Notes: generated by a model from the letters alone, not told the origin. Shown: positions 18,838-29,302, counted from the first letter of the stretch. The stretch is 64,000 nucleotides of DNA from Vibrio xiamenensis (GCF_900100015.1 NZ_FNDD01000001.1:248001-312000), one strand, 5' to 3'. Numbers and translations are program-made.

Positions 18838-19686
18838 TTATTTTACTAACTTGTTGTATAGGTTGTTTGGCATTACTCTTTGTTTGAAAAGTAAAAATGA
18901 TTTAATTAGTCGCATTGAAGTGTCAAAAGAAAACACATCTTTATACATTGAAATTAGCGATATTACCGATGTTTGATAATACTTTAAGTTGCGCTCATTC
19001 AAGAAGTCGTTGCGATTCAAATCGACTACAAGCCTGATCTTCTGATTCTTCTTAGAAGGTTTTGTTGTTAAGCTATTTTCCCTTTGCATAACACAGTAAA
19101 TCGCTTTGTCTACAGATGAGATTGTTTTTGCGTAGTATCCGGTCTTTACTGAAAACATCACATCATTAGAGGCCATAACTTGATCGAATCGTATATTATT
19201 ATCTATAACTAATTGATGTCTGATTAATTTACCCCAAGGTGGGTAATATCGATATCTAATCGATTGGTCTCCATCTCTTAAGTTATTTTCTACCATATCT
19301 AACAAATATAAGTTTCTGTCAGAAGTCTCTTCGCTACCTTCTACTAAACTGGTCGACTTAAAATAGATAACATCATCGTTTCGCTTTGATGCGTCATCTA
19401 AATATTCAAATGCATTTGGAGTGAAGATGTCATCTGAATCTGCAAATAGTAGCCACTCTCCTTGGGCGATATCTAATCCTAAGTTTCTGCAGGTGCCAGC
19501 ACTTTTAACTCCTGAAGTATTATTCAAAAAGTTACACTTAGACTTTATATTGGTTAAGTCATATGTCTCTGTGCTTTTGTCATCTACGACGATTACTTCA
19601 ATATCTTCTCTTTTTGGAATGCTATCTAATAGTCTTTCTAGAGATTTGAAGTCGTTAAAGTGGGGGATAATAATTGAATACTTCAT
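18838..19686 (-). CDS. Glycosyltransferase family 2
   Basis: A 282-residue GT-A fold transferase that would add a sugar to a lipid-linked repeat unit at the inner membrane. It shows the start motif YSIIIPHFNDFKSLERLL, VIVVDDKST, CRNLGLDIAQGEWLLFADSDD (metal-binding DxD) and WGKLIRHQLVIDNNIRF. It lies about 180 AT-rich bases from the pyruvyltransferase gene. Donor and acceptor sugars cannot be predicted. Confidence 0.88.
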   Translation of the reverse strand: MKYSIIIPHFNDFKSLERLLDSIPKREDIEVIVVDDKSTETYDLTNIKSKCNFLNNTSGVKSAGTCRNLGLDIAQGEWLLFADSDDIFTPNAFEYLDDASKRNDDVIYFKSTSLVEGSEETSDRNLYLLDMVENNLRDGDQSIRYRYYPPWGKLIRHQLVIDNNIRFDQVMASNDVMFSVKTGYYAKTISSVDKAIYCVMQRENSLTTKPSKKNQKIRLVVDLNRNDFLNERNLKYYQTSVISLISMYKDVFSFDTSMRLIKSFLLFKQRVMPNNLYNKLVK

Positions 19687-19763
19687 TTTAATTTATCACC
19701 TTGTTGAAACCTAAGCTCCAAAGTTATTATATCTTTTAAATATAAAATCACTTTACTATTTAA

Positions 19764-20984
19764 TTAGTTGTAGTAATCGAAAAGCTGCTGATTTAGAACT
19801 GCGTTATTAAATTCTTTTTCACATTTGTTTCTGGCGTTTAATCTCACCTTTTCAATTTTGTCATTAGATAGAGATCTTATTTTTACTAGAGTTTCAGTAA
19901 TTTCATTTACTGATGACTCATGCACTAGATAGCCAGAAACGCCATTTTCGATTAATTCGGGTATACCTGAGTGATAGGTTGATAATACTATTAAGCCTTT
20001 GGCCATGGCTTCCATTAGAGCAACTGGAACGCCTTCCATATCGCCATCTTTAGCCCTGACACTAGGTAAAATAAAAACATCCGATTCATCGAGTTTTTCT
20101 TTAACAACTTGTTGGGGTTGTCTGCCTAGCAGGTGAATAAAGCCATTCGCATTTGAGCTCTCAACGAGAGATTTTGCTTGTTCGTATAGCTCACCCTCAC
20201 CAATGACTGTAAAATCGATCGCGATTTCTTTTGCAGCGAGTATCACCGCATGTATTGAATCTAGAATCGCTTTTTTATCTGTCAGACGTCCAACTTGGAT
20301 AACTTTTAGTGGATTTGACAGTTCTGATTTGACATCTCTAACCTGAAAATCGTTCACATCTATTCCCATTCTGTGAACCTTAATTTTGTCAGGGCGACAG
20401 CCTAGCTCAATTAACTTGCTTTTCCATAACTCACTTATTGGGAGCATAACATCACCGAGTTCAAACAGTTTTTTGTATTGGCGTGAGTTATCTCTTAGAG
20501 CATTATAGCGGCTTAATTCATACCCATGGAACACGGTTGAAATAGGGCCCTCAATCAATCCTATTTCTCTCATCTTACATACGTAATATCCGTTTGTTCC
20601 AAAATGACAAATGACATTGTTATATTTGATGGGGGCTTGGCTAATACTTGCCCAATAGATTAAGTCTACTTTTTGGTCGTTAGTTAACAATTCGTCAGAT
20701 AGTACACTGAACAGTTTTTTTGTTTGTCCCTTAAATAGTAGTTTAATTGAGTTTTTTAGCGTTGATATAAATCGAGATAATTTCGGCTTGTCCGACACTT
20801 TATGGCATATGACTTTTTCCATAAGACCATATTTATCAACGCTGTCGTGCATGACAGCGTTTTCTAAAATGGTACTAGCGATGACATCGACTTCAGCACC
20901 AAGATCAATTAATCCAATGATTTGATTAATAACAAATGTTTGAGATATGTTTGGAAAGTTATTTGAATAAACAGCTATCTTCAT
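19764..20984 (-). CDS. Glycosyltransferase family 4 (WcaL-like)
   Basis: A 406-residue GT-B fold transferase. Features are SNNFPNISQTFVINQIIGLI at the N-terminus (typical of colanic-acid WcaL-like enzymes), STVFHGYELSRY, KVIQVGRLTDKKAILDSI, and the nucleotide-sugar-binding EGVPVALMEAMAKGLIVLST with ENGVSGYLV. It starts 9 bases after the flippase stop, so the two are one operon. The presence of WcaL-, WcaK- and Wzx-like genes together suggests an acidic, pyruvylated exopolysaccharide. Confidence 0.9.
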   Translation of the reverse strand: MKIAVYSNNFPNISQTFVINQIIGLIDLGAEVDVIASTILENAVMHDSVDKYGLMEKVICHKVSDKPKLSRFISTLKNSIKLLFKGQTKKLFSVLSDELLTNDQKVDLIYWASISQAPIKYNNVICHFGTNGYYVCKMREIGLIEGPISTVFHGYELSRYNALRDNSRQYKKLFELGDVMLPISELWKSKLIELGCRPDKIKVHRMGIDVNDFQVRDVKSELSNPLKVIQVGRLTDKKAILDSIHAVILAAKEIAIDFTVIGEGELYEQAKSLVESSNANGFIHLLGRQPQQVVKEKLDESDVFILPSVRAKDGDMEGVPVALMEAMAKGLIVLSTYHSGIPELIENGVSGYLVHESSVNEITETLVKIRSLSNDKIEKVRLNARNKCEKEFNNAVLNQQLFDYYN

Positions 20985-20993
20985 TTTTTGACC

Positions 20994-22463
20994 TTACAGT
21001 GCTTTCTTTTTGATTTGATTTTTTCTCTTAAAAATTTTCATTGGAGAAGGCATAGGTGCGGAATTGTTATAAGTTATATAACAGCCGATATAGTAAATAC
21101 TGATTGAAATCAGAGATACCAAAGCCAAATAAATGAAATTGTTATTCATAACAACCGAACCAAACATGCTAGTTAGGGTATGGGCTGCATAAATTGAAAC
21201 AATTGAAATGACCGTAAATGTCAATATTGGCAAAATATACCATGGGTATTTAAACTGAATGATTCTTTTATAGAATACCAGGAATACGATATTCATTAAT
21301 ACCAATTGAAGAATGGCACTTGCCCAAGCTAATTGATATGCACCGAAACGAGCGATGATCGCGTACATAAGGCTGAATATACATAATCCGAACAAGTTCC
21401 AGTAAAAGTCGATTTTGGTCTTACCCAACCCCTGGGTAAGCACTCCGACTAACGCTCCGCCTACAGAACGGAAGCCCCAGAACAAGGCAAGAGGTATCAT
21501 GAAGTAAGCAACTTCCATCTTCCCTGCACCATAAACAAATGAGATAAGTTCCTCATTTAAAAGGCACATTATTGCGTATGGAAAAATCAAAACTGCAGAA
21601 ACGTAAGTGTGAGCCTTTCTTGCTAAAGAATTCATTTTCGCCATATCAGTTTGAGATGAAGCAAACAGAGGCAAGCTAACACTTCTTGCAATCGGCAGTA
21701 TGAATTCTGACGGTTTACGGGTTAATTGTTTTGCAAGGTTAAACGCACCCAGTTGATTGCTATCAATATAGAAACCAAGCAGTAAGGTATCTAAGTTTAA
21801 GATGGTTTGGTTGATTAGCTGAGATCCAATCTGATAGATGCCGTATTTCCAAGCTCCTCTCGCATCCTCCATAGAGAATGTGAATTTTGGATACCAGCTT
21901 TTATCGGCATAAAACCAAATTAATGCGCAACGTACAAAACTTGTGAAAACGGAACCGTAGAAGATAGAAGCCGCTCCGCTGCCAAAATAAGCGGTGGATA
22001 CGGTCATTACTGTCCCTGCAAACCTTGAGACCATATCATATTTGGCTAACTGATTGAGTTTGAAATCACAAACATATCTAGCTTGGAGTTGAGCTGAAAG
22101 AGAAAGAGGAACAAACGTTAACGCTGCCAAGGGCAATAAAGACATTATTTCTGCGTTATCGTACATATCAGAGACAAAAGGAGTTATTCCACATAGAAAT
22201 GCGAAAAGTAATATGCCTGATGATGCACAAAACCAAAACACAGTAGAGTTTAAAGTGTCGGAGATTTTTTGACGATGGACAAGGTAGTTCGCCATGCCAA
22301 GATCAGCTAATATCTGTGAGATATTGATGACCACCATAACGATAGCAACGACACCAAAATCAGATAATTCTAGTAGTCGAGCTAATATAGCAACCTGGCC
22401 CATTGAGGTTATGAAAATAAAGGCCTTTGACATGGTTTGCCACTTTAAAATATTACCTATCAT
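20994..22463 (-). CDS. Polysaccharide flippase (Wzx, MOP family)
   Basis: A 489-residue polytopic membrane protein with about 12-14 hydrophobic spans, of the WzxC/RfbX type. It would move undecaprenyl-linked repeat units across the inner membrane. Characteristic regions are the N-terminal LARLLELSDFGVVAIVMVVINISQILADLGMANYLVHRQ and LNLDTLLLGFYIDSNQLGAFNLAKQL. It is the first gene after the ops element, on the same strand. No Wzy polymerase or chain-length regulator is present, so the rest of the pathway must be elsewhere. Confidence 0.9.
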   Translation of the reverse strand: MIGNILKWQTMSKAFIFITSMGQVAILARLLELSDFGVVAIVMVVINISQILADLGMANYLVHRQKISDTLNSTVFWFCASSGILLFAFLCGITPFVSDMYDNAEIMSLLPLAALTFVPLSLSAQLQARYVCDFKLNQLAKYDMVSRFAGTVMTVSTAYFGSGAASIFYGSVFTSFVRCALIWFYADKSWYPKFTFSMEDARGAWKYGIYQIGSQLINQTILNLDTLLLGFYIDSNQLGAFNLAKQLTRKPSEFILPIARSVSLPLFASSQTDMAKMNSLARKAHTYVSAVLIFPYAIMCLLNEELISFVYGAGKMEVAYFMIPLALFWGFRSVGGALVGVLTQGLGKTKIDFYWNLFGLCIFSLMYAIIARFGAYQLAWASAILQLVLMNIVFLVFYKRIIQFKYPWYILPILTFTVISIVSIYAAHTLTSMFGSVVMNNNFIYLALVSLISISIYYIGCYITYNNSAPMPSPMKIFKRKNQIKKKAL

Positions 22464-23373
22464 TTAAGTATATTTTCCTTACTATGATGATTTAAAAAAT
22501 CATTCTGTTTAATCATCATTAAAATGAACGAGATCAGAGCTTAATGATTTAACTAATTTCGTATTTATGACTCTCAAGCGGTAGGTCCTAAATCTTGAAA
22601 ATTTTCCAAGAAACAAATTACCGAATACACGCTACCGCCCTAAGGTTCACCGCGCCCTCAATGCGTTTTTCTGAATGCTTTTACTAAAATGATGCAAATA
22701 GGAAGTTTTAAACACTCTTTATCTACATGTTATGTAAAATTTATGAGAATCGTAGATAATAAATCTCGATAGAAATGGCTCATGTATCTGTTCCTAAAAT
22801 GAGCACAATTTTGTGAGTAACATACCATAGATTTTTGAAGTGTGATCTCCAACATATCATGAGTCTCGAATATGAAACTTAAAGTTGCAGCATGACACCG
22901 GAACGCTTTTCATATATAGGTTTAGTTATAAATAGGAGGGAAGTTGCGACAGAGTGGAGCGTTATATATTAGTATCTAAGCTAATATATTAACTTTGTCT
23001 GTGGGTATTAATTACCTTTGATCTTTTTAATATCTCTTATTTATTTATTAGATTAGATATGTGATTTTTATTGATAATTTTAAAGATGGCGTGAAGTTTT
23101 ATCTTGGTCACCATAAGATACTATAGAAATAAAATTTTTATCTTAGCTAAGTAGAAAGACATTTTTTAATTATCTAGGTAATGAGACATAATTTACAATT
23201 CTAGAAATATAGTCATCGTTGGAAGGTTGATTATTGGATTATTTTAATCAGTTCTGAAAGTGATTGAGCTTTGATAGTGTACCTATTGATGTACCTAAAA
23301 AGCAAAGAAGTCCTAGGAAGCTAATTAATGTTAAAATACGCTAAGTTATTGATTTTATGTTGTTAAAGGCAAG
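22464..23373. other. AT-rich 0.9-kb region; polysaccharide operon leader
   Basis: This separates the flippase start from the ssrA terminator. It holds the ops element listed below and presumably the minus-strand operon promoter. No ORF with a credible ribosome binding site, no integrase fragment and no second copy of the ssrA 3' end were found. Confidence 0.6.
22628..22639 (-). promoter_or_regulatory. ops element (RfaH recruitment site)
   Basis: On the minus strand the sequence is GGCGGTAGCGTG, matching the ops core (GGCGGTAGCGT) at which paused RNA polymerase recruits RfaH. It lies 165 bases before the flippase start, the usual setting for RfaH-controlled capsule, LPS and exopolysaccharide operons. 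A matching inverted CTACCGCT lies about 50 bases downstream on the same strand (near 22577-22584). Confidence 0.85.
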
Positions 23374-23399
23374 AAAAAAGACGCCCTAGGGCGTCTTTA
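23374..23399 (-). terminator. Terminator of ssrA
   Basis: A hairpin AAAGACGCCC-TA-GGGCGTCTTT followed on the minus strand by a T run, about 12 bases past the tmRNA 3' end. Confidence 0.92.
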
Positions 23400-23409
23400 A
23401 ACTATGAAT

Positions 23410-23776
23410 TGGTGGAGCTGGCGGGAGTTGAACCCGCGTCCGGAAACCATTCATCTTCGGTACTACATGCTTAGTCGATCTTTAATTTCACTACCGCCTG
23501 CGAACCGACACGCGAACGAATAGCTAACCTGAATTATCTCTTACGCTTCATCCCTCAGGTGGGGGAATCCACGCCAGCTTGATTTGGTTTGACCTTCCTG
23601 ATTTCCCCGTCTTACAAGCGGAAGCTAGGGAGGAAGGGCTCTGAGCAGGTTATTAAGCTGCTAGTGCGTAGTTTTCGTCGTTTGCGACTATTTTTTTGCG
23701 GTTTGTTAACGAGGCCTACCGCACCTCGGCATGCACCTTAGACTGCAAAATTCCCGTCGAATCCTGAATCAGCCCC
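23410..23776 (-). ncRNA. ssrA: tmRNA (ssrA)
   Basis: This RNA rescues stalled ribosomes, acting as tRNA-Ala and mRNA. On the minus strand it begins GGGGCTGATTCAGG and ends with the tRNA-like arm GGTTCAACTCCCGCCAGCTCCACCA. The tag reading frame (23653-23685) encodes ANDENYALAA and stop, the Vibrio-type tag. Length is 367 bases. Its partner SmpB is encoded just upstream on the same strand. The 3' end is a known integration site for genomic islands. Confidence 0.98.
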
Positions 23777-23843
23777 AAGGTTGTGGATGCATAGTACCAG
23801 ATAAGTTGACGCTGTCTAGCTCTATGCGACCGTTTGGTTAAGA

Positions 23844-24329
23844 TTAACGCAGTGAGCTCTTCATTACGCGAGCTTTCTGGCGTTGCCAATCTTTATCTTT
23901 GAGATCAGTACGCTTATCGTGAAGTTTTTTACCTTTCGCCACACCAATCTTTAGTTTTGCCCAAGAGCGCGACCAGTAAAGTGATAGTGCAGTTAGCGTC
24001 ATGCCTTCACGGTTAATTCGACCGAATAGGTTATCGAGTTCACGGCGCGATAATAGGAGTTTGCGCACGCGCGTCGGCTCACAGAGCACGTGGGTTGACG
24101 CTTGTGTGAGCGGCGTAATGGTCATTCCGCTGATAAAAGCCTCTCCGTCACGCATGAAAACATAGCTTTCAGCGATATTCGCTTTGCCTTGGCGAAGTGA
24201 TTTAACTTCCCAGCCCTGTAACTCAAGACCCGCCTCATATTCATCTTCGATGAAATACTCGTGACGAGCTTTTTTATTGAGAGCGATGGTATTGCTACCC
24301 GCTTTTTGTTTTGAATTCTTCTTTGCCAT
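23844..24329 (-). CDS. smpB: SsrA-binding protein SmpB
   Basis: A 161-residue RNA-binding protein that delivers tmRNA to stalled ribosomes. The family pattern is complete: [40 protein letters not shown], then [13 protein letters not shown], and the basic tail [12 protein letters not shown] that enters the mRNA channel. It is transcribed toward ssrA, 67 bases away, and divergently from ratA. Confidence 0.98.
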   Translation of the reverse strand: MAKKNSKQKAGSNTIALNKKARHEYFIEDEYEAGLELQGWEVKSLRQGKANIAESYVFMRDGEAFISGMTITPLTQASTHVLCEPTRVRKLLLSRRELDNLFGRINREGMTLTALSLYWSRSWAKLKIGVAKGKKLHDKRTDLKDKDWQRQKARVMKSSLR

Positions 24330-24446
24330 AGTGGGTGCATTATACGGATCGAATGCGGCTTAGGAAATGCTTTTGTTTGCGCAAAACGTGAATAACAGTA
24401 AAATTAACCAAAGCTTGAGAATCGGGCTGTAGTAATAGGAGTTTGT

Positions 24447-24890
24447 ATGAAACAAGTCAGTCGTTCTGCGTTAGTTTCTTTTAGTGCTGAGCAGATGTTT
24501 GATCTCGTAAACGATGTCGCTAAGTATCCCGATTTCTTACCCGGTTGTTCTGGTTCGAGGATCCTTGAATCGACATCTTCAACTATGGTGGCATCGGTTG
24601 ATGTATCAAAAGCGGGGATCAGTAAAACCTTTACTACTTCGAATACGCTGATTGCTGGTGAAGCGATTATCATGAACTTAGTCGACGGTCCGTTTAAAAC
24701 CTTAACCGGTGGATGGTATTTTACTGCTCTGGATGAACAGGCATGTAAAGTCGAGCTAAAACTAGAGTTTGAATTTTCAAGCAAAATGATTGAGCTTGCG
24801 TTTGGTAAGATTTTTAGTGAGTTGACCAATAATATGGTCAATGCTTTTACTAAACGTGCGAAACAGGTATATCAGTGTTATGAGTATTGA
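24447..24890 (+). CDS. ratA: RatA family protein (START/COQ10-like)
   Basis: A 147-residue START-like lipid-binding-fold protein ([40 protein letters not shown]). E. coli RatA (PasT) has been described as a toxin that blocks 70S subunit association and as a stress-resistance factor; homologs in the COQ10 group bind ubiquinone. It is divergent from smpB and its 3' end overlaps the RnfH-family gene, the normal arrangement. Confidence 0.95.
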   Translation: MKQVSRSALVSFSAEQMFDLVNDVAKYPDFLPGCSGSRILESTSSTMVASVDVSKAGISKTFTTSNTLIAGEAIIMNLVDGPFKTLTGGWYFTALDEQACKVELKLEFEFSSKMIELAFGKIFSELTNNMVNAFTKRAKQVYQCYEY

Positions 24891-25242
24891 GTCAGACATG
24901 ATTCATGTTGAGGTTGTTTATGCGCTTCCTGAGGAACAGCGAGTATTCACCTTAGTGGTCAACAAGGCCATGACAGTCGAAGAAATTATTTCTCAATCTG
25001 GCGTTTTGGAACTGTATCCAGAAATCGACCTTGATAAGAATAAAGTGGGCGTGTTTAGCCGTAATGTAAAACTCGATGCGACGGTACGCGATCACGACAG
25101 AATTGAGATTTATCGCCCGCTGCTTGCGGATCCTAAAGATATTCGGCGTAAACGGGCTGAGCAAGCCAAAGCGGCTGGGACAGCGGATCCTGTTACCGGT
25201 GGCAAACCTAACGCTTTACGTAAAAAAGAAGGCTCGCATTAA
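24880..25242 (+). CDS. rnfH: RnfH family (UPF0125) protein, RatB/PasI
   Basis: A 120-residue ubiquitin-like-fold protein paired with RatA ([53 protein letters not shown]). The ATG at 24880 was chosen because it matches the family start and overlaps the ratA 3' end by 11 bases. The role of the pair (toxin-antitoxin or respiratory maintenance) is debated. The stop lies inside the loop of a terminator. Confidence 0.93.
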   Translation: MSIESDMIHVEVVYALPEEQRVFTLVVNKAMTVEEIISQSGVLELYPEIDLDKNKVGVFSRNVKLDATVRDHDRIEIYRPLLADPKDIRRKRAEQAKAAGTADPVTGGKPNALRKKEGSH

Positions 25243-25255
25243 GCGAGCCTTTTTC
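25231..25255 (+). terminator. Terminator of ratA-rnfH
   Basis: A 7-bp stem GGCTCGC / GCGAGCC, loop ATTAA that contains the rnfH stop codon, then TTTTT. Confidence 0.9.
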
Positions 25256-25306
25256 TATCACGTAGCGATTATCTGGATAAAATAGATAACTGTTGCTGGT
25301 TGCTAA

Positions 25307-25666
25307 CTAGTTTAGGCGCTCGAAAAATTTATCGCTGGCGTCAAAATCGCCTTTCACGTTAACCAGTTGACCTTGATCGTTAAAGTTCACAACCAGGTTT
25401 TTCTGAATCGAGTCATGATGGCCTTCAGTATGGTGGTAGATATAATACCAAGTATCCGGATAGCCATTTTCAATGAGCATTGGTGACCCCATCACATAAC
25501 GAACCTGTTCCTTGGTCATGCCAAACTTGAGCTGTTCTACAGCTTGTTGCTCAACATAATTTCCTTGATTGATATCGATGCGATACACGAGCTTTTCTAA
25601 TAGAGAACAGCCCGTAAGCATTGTCATCGCGAGTGGTAGGGCGACAAGCCACTTTTTAATTTGCAT
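25307..25666 (-). CDS. bamE: Outer membrane assembly lipoprotein BamE
   Basis: A 119-residue lipoprotein of the BAM complex, which inserts beta-barrel proteins into the outer membrane. It has a signal peptide with lipobox LTGC, then the SmpA/OmlA domain ([39 protein letters not shown]). An ATG two codons upstream is an alternative start. It is convergent with rnfH, as in V. cholerae. Confidence 0.96.
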   Translation of the reverse strand: MQIKKWLVALPLAMTMLTGCSLLEKLVYRIDINQGNYVEQQAVEQLKFGMTKEQVRYVMGSPMLIENGYPDTWYYIYHHTEGHHDSIQKNLVVNFNDQGQLVNVKGDFDASDKFFERLN

Positions 25667-25813
25667 ACTCAAATTCTGTTGCTAAGAAATCATAAAACTG
25701 CGGTGATGATAAACAAGCTGGGCACTAAAGTAAAAACATGCCCACCTTTTGAATTGTTTCAGACCATGATTTTTGAATTTGGTTGCAAAGTTGAGCGAAT
25801 ATTTCTACTTAAT

Positions 25814-27478
25814 CTAAGCTGCAATCAATAACTCTTTGGCGTTTGCCAGCGTTGATTCTGTAATCTCACTGCCGCCAAGTAATCTTGCCAGTTCCGAAAT
25901 TCGTTGGTCTTGGTCAAGGCGATGCATTTGCGTTTCGGTATGGCCTTTCTTAGTTTGTTTAGCGACAAACAACTGCTGATGACCACAGCCAGCTACTTGT
26001 GGCAAGTGGGTAACACACAGTACTTGTGTTGATTCGCCCAACTGACGCAACATTTTTCCGACAACCGCTGCGGTTGGACCACTGATACCGACATCCACTT
26101 CATCGAAGATAAGGCTTGGAGTATCAACTTTTTGAGCCGTGATAACTTGAATCGCCAAAGAAATTCGCGATAGTTCACCACCAGACGCAACTTTAGAAAT
26201 TGCTTGCAGTGGTTGGCCTGGGTTGGTCGAGACTAAGAAACACACCGAATCAGTACCAAGTGGAGTAGGGTGGTCACTTTGATTGTCGACTTGAATGGAA
26301 AATTGCGCTTTTTCCATGCTCAGTTCATGCATGCTCTTGGTGATTAGCTTATTCAGCTCTTTGGCATAACGGCTGCGCGACTTGTGCAACTTCTCTGCGG
26401 TGACTAAGAATGCTTGGTAATGTCCTTCAACTTCTGCGGCCATGGCATCCAGACGTTCGTCAGAGCAATCCAGTTGTTCAATTTGTTCACGCAAGTTTTG
26501 GTGATGTTGGAACAGTTCCTCTGGCATCACATGGTGTTTGCGCGAAACCGACATTACTTTTGAAAAACGTTCTTCGACAAACGCCATACGCGCAGGATCA
26601 ACATCGATCCCTTCTAAGTAACTGCGCAGTTCGTTGTTGGCTTCTTCAATTTGAATCATGGCTTCAGCGACTAGGTTAGGCAGTTCACTGAGCGATTTAT
26701 CCATTTCAGCGATGTCGATCAAGGATTGGCTTGCCGTTTGTAAAATGCCTAACGCATTGACGTCTTCACCTTCGTAAAGCAGTTCGATGACTTGCTGGCA
26801 GGTTGAGGCCAATTCACCACTGTTGGCTAAACGTTTATGTTCTTGCTCAAGTTCGGCAAATTCTTCTTCACCGATCGCCAGCTCATTGAGTTCTTTGATT
26901 TGGTATTCAAGTAGCTGTTTTTGAGCTTGGTTTTGCTGGCTGTTTTCGCGCAATTGCTTGAGTTGATTATCCGCTTGGCGCCACTTTTGATAAGCATTAC
27001 GGGTCGCGTCTAACAAATTGTGGTGACCTGCGTATTGGTCAAGCATCGACATTTGATGTTCAGCTTTCATCAGTTGATGATGAGCGTGCTGACCGTGAAT
27101 GTTCACCAGCAACTGACCTAAGGCTTTAAGTTGTGAAAGAGGGACGGGGCTACCATTGATGAAGGCGCGTGAACGGCCTTCTTTAGTGATGATACGGCGT
27201 AAAATACATTCACTGCCATCAAGCAGTTCATTGTCTTCTAACCAGCGGGTAGCATGGGTATTGTTATCGAGCAAAAATGCAGCGCTGACCTCGGTTTTTT
27301 CTTCACCGGGGCGAACCATTCCCGCTTCAGCGCGGCCGCCTAAACACAAGCCAAGAGCATCAATTGCAATTGATTTACCTGCACCGGTTTCACCGGTAAT
27401 TGTGGTCATGCCTTTAGGCAGTTCAAGTTGTAAAGACTTAACTATAGCGAAATTATTAACACTAAGATGAGCCAGCAT
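25814..27478 (-). CDS. recN: DNA repair ATPase RecN
   Basis: A 554-residue SMC-like protein acting in double-strand-break repair. It has Walker [15 protein letters not shown] near the N-terminus, a long coiled-coil middle ([20 protein letters not shown] and following), a signature region [15 protein letters not shown] and Walker [13 protein letters not shown]. The ATG at 27478 ([13 protein letters not shown]) is the family start; an upstream in-frame ATG at 27502 lies inside the operator area. Two LexA boxes precede it, so it belongs to the SOS regulon. Confidence 0.97.
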   Translation of the reverse strand: MLAHLSVNNFAIVKSLQLELPKGMTTITGETGAGKSIAIDALGLCLGGRAEAGMVRPGEEKTEVSAAFLLDNNTHATRWLEDNELLDGSECILRRIITKEGRSRAFINGSPVPLSQLKALGQLLVNIHGQHAHHQLMKAEHQMSMLDQYAGHHNLLDATRNAYQKWRQADNQLKQLRENSQQNQAQKQLLEYQIKELNELAIGEEEFAELEQEHKRLANSGELASTCQQVIELLYEGEDVNALGILQTASQSLIDIAEMDKSLSELPNLVAEAMIQIEEANNELRSYLEGIDVDPARMAFVEERFSKVMSVSRKHHVMPEELFQHHQNLREQIEQLDCSDERLDAMAAEVEGHYQAFLVTAEKLHKSRSRYAKELNKLITKSMHELSMEKAQFSIQVDNQSDHPTPLGTDSVCFLVSTNPGQPLQAISKVASGGELSRISLAIQVITAQKVDTPSLIFDEVDVGISGPTAAVVGKMLRQLGESTQVLCVTHLPQVAGCGHQQLFVAKQTKKGHTETQMHRLDQDQRISELARLLGGSEITESTLANAKELLIAA

Positions 27479-27502
27479 TTTTGCACCTGTATAATTAAAC
27501 AA

Positions 27503-27522
27503 TACTGTATAAGAAGACAGTA
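27503..27522 (-). promoter_or_regulatory. LexA box 1 (recN)
   Basis: The sequence TACTG-N10-CAGTA has the CTG(N10)CAG LexA pattern (CTG at 27505, CAG ending 27520). It lies about 25 bases before the recN start. A weaker third match, CTG(N10)CAA, lies at 27487-27502. Confidence 0.85.
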
Positions 27523-27524
27523 TA

Positions 27525-27544
27525 TACTGTTTCTTTATACAGTA
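27525..27544 (-). promoter_or_regulatory. LexA box 2 (recN)
   Basis: A second CTG(N10)CAG site with TA flanks (27527-27542), spaced 22 bases centre to centre from box 1. Tandem boxes are known for recN and give tight repression. Confidence 0.85.
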
Positions 27545-27623
27545 AAGATGCTTAAATGCTTTTTTTTTGTTCGATTGATTTTTTGGGACCGAAAACCGCT
27601 CTAGGCCGAAAGTATCTTTGGTA

Positions 27624-28508
27624 CTAAAACAGCTTACTTGACCAACCGAGCTTACTCCTCAAAACATGGTAGTAGCTGTAATCTTGAGGATGAATCAAGC
27701 GCAGTACATTAGGGCTTTGGTAAACAAGGATTTCGTCTCCCGGTGAAACGGGAAGAGAGATCTGTCCGTCGCAGCTCACCTCTTGAGTGCCGCGATTAGA
27801 AGGAGAAACAATCAGCTTTATTTTGCGATTACCGTCCACTACCAGCGGGCGGCTAGACAGAGTGTGTGGAAACATCGGAACTAAGGAAATTGCGTTTAGA
27901 CTTGGCGATAAAATCGGACCGCCACCAGAAAGGGAATACGCAGTTGAACCGGTTGGCGTTGATACTATGAGGCCATCAGAGCGTTGAGAAAACGCAAAGC
28001 TGTCATCGATGTACACCTCAAATTCAATCATATGGGCGATTTTTCCAGGGTGAAGTACAGCTTCATTTAGCGCAGTATTGTGGCTTTTGATTTGTCCGTG
28101 GCGATGAATTTCTGCTTCCAATAGAAAACGCTCTTCTTCTATATATGCGCCCTGCAACACGTTTTTCAGCGTGACGCGAAATTCTTCTGGGTCGAGGTCG
28201 GTGAGGAAACCTAAATTACCGCGGTTGACGCCAATCACTGAGATATCAAAACGGGAAAGTACCCGAGCTGCGCCAAGCATGTTGCCATCACCACCCACTA
28301 CGATGGCTAAATCGGCCTTTTCGCCCAGTTCGAGCAAACTAGCGAAGTGTTCCGCCGGAATATCCGCCAGAATGTCGCGCAATCTATCATCAATAAACAC
28401 CGAATAGCCTTGTTCGGATAACCAGCAATAAAGCTCTTTATGAGTTTGAATTGCTTGCTGATCTCTTGGCTTGCCTATGATGGCGATGGTGTCAAAAGGT
28501 GTTTTCAT
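27624..28508 (-). CDS. nadK: NAD kinase
   Basis: A 294-residue enzyme that phosphorylates NAD to NADP. It has the diagnostic [15 protein letters not shown] and [16 protein letters not shown] motifs, and the C-terminal [16 protein letters not shown] and HTLSSRPLV. It runs divergently from grpE with about 140 bases between starts, where a sigma-32 promoter faces grpE. Confidence 0.98.
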   Translation of the reverse strand: MKTPFDTIAIIGKPRDQQAIQTHKELYCWLSEQGYSVFIDDRLRDILADIPAEHFASLLELGEKADLAIVVGGDGNMLGAARVLSRFDISVIGVNRGNLGFLTDLDPEEFRVTLKNVLQGAYIEEERFLLEAEIHRHGQIKSHNTALNEAVLHPGKIAHMIEFEVYIDDSFAFSQRSDGLIVSTPTGSTAYSLSGGGPILSPSLNAISLVPMFPHTLSSRPLVVDGNRKIKLIVSPSNRGTQEVSCDGQISLPVSPGDEILVYQSPNVLRLIHPQDYSYYHVLRSKLGWSSKLF

Positions 28509-28529
28509 AACTTTTCCGCACTAATTGGG

Positions 28530-28560
28530 CTTGAATCGAGTCTCGTCATCCCCATAATAA
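28530..28560 (+). promoter_or_regulatory. Sigma-32 promoter of grpE
   Basis: CTTGAA (28530-28535), a 14-base spacer and CCCCATAATAA (28550-28560) match the heat-shock sigma-32 consensus. It lies about 90 bases before the grpE start. Confidence 0.85.
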
Positions 28561-28651
28561 TGGCAAGTTACGTATTTATGCGAATTTTTATGTGTTTGAC
28601 GCTGAAGGTATCAGTGATGACCACTTTAAGGTTGAATTCTCGGAGATATTC

Positions 28652-29251
28652 ATGAGCAACGAAGAAAATAAATTGAACGAAGAAGAGCTGCAGCAGCAAG
28701 CCGAGCAACAAGACGCGGAAGTTGATGCTGTAGGTATGGAAGCGGACATCGATTGGAATGAAGAATCCGATGACGTAGATGGCAAAATTGCTCAGTTAGA
28801 AGCGGCGCTACTGGCGAGCGAAGCGAAAGTCAAAGAGCAACAAGACAGTGTACTTCGCGCTCGCGCAGAAGTAGAAAACATGCGTCGTCGCTCTGAGCAA
28901 GAGATTGATAAAGCGCGCAAATACGCGCTAAATAAGTTCTCTGAAGAGCTATTACCAGTTATCGATAATCTCGAGCGCGCAATTCAAGCTGCAGATGCTG
29001 AAAACGAACTGGTGAAGCCAATCCTTGAAGGTGTTGAGTTAACGCACAAAACCTTTATTGATGTAGTGACTAAGTTTGGCCTTAAAGAAATTAACCCTGA
29101 AGGCGAAGCGTTTAATCCTGAACTTCATCAAGCCATGTCGATTCAGGAAAGCCCAGATCACGAGCCAAATACCGTGATGTTCGTGATGCAAAAAGGTTAC
29201 GAGCTCAATGGTCGAGTGGTTCGTCCTGCCATGGTAATGGTATCTAAATAA
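28652..29251 (+). CDS. grpE: Nucleotide exchange factor GrpE
   Basis: A 199-residue DnaK co-chaperone that speeds ADP release. It has an acidic N-terminus ([18 protein letters not shown]), a long helical segment ([29 protein letters not shown]) and the beta-domain motif [20 protein letters not shown] with [14 protein letters not shown]. The ATG at 28652 follows CGGAGA. A longer in-frame ATG at 28592 lies close to the heat-shock promoter and gives a nonconserved extension. Confidence 0.97.
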   Translation: MSNEENKLNEEELQQQAEQQDAEVDAVGMEADIDWNEESDDVDGKIAQLEAALLASEAKVKEQQDSVLRARAEVENMRRRSEQEIDKARKYALNKFSEELLPVIDNLERAIQAADAENELVKPILEGVELTHKTFIDVVTKFGLKEINPEGEAFNPELHQAMSIQESPDHEPNTVMFVMQKGYELNGRVVRPAMVMVSK

Positions 29252-29275
29252 GCTTTTGGGTGTTCGTTAGAGATA

Positions 29276-29302
29276 AAGGGGGCCTTTGTAGCCTCCTTTT
29301 TA
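29276..29302 (+). terminator. Terminator of grpE
   Basis: An imperfect GC stem (AAAGGGGGC / GCCTCCTTTTT) with a short loop and T run, 25 bases past the stop. Confidence 0.75.

Noticed and set aside
17100-23400. Integrase, transposase or CRISPR array in the polysaccharide region
   Set aside because: None could be found on either strand; the island idea rests only on location and composition.
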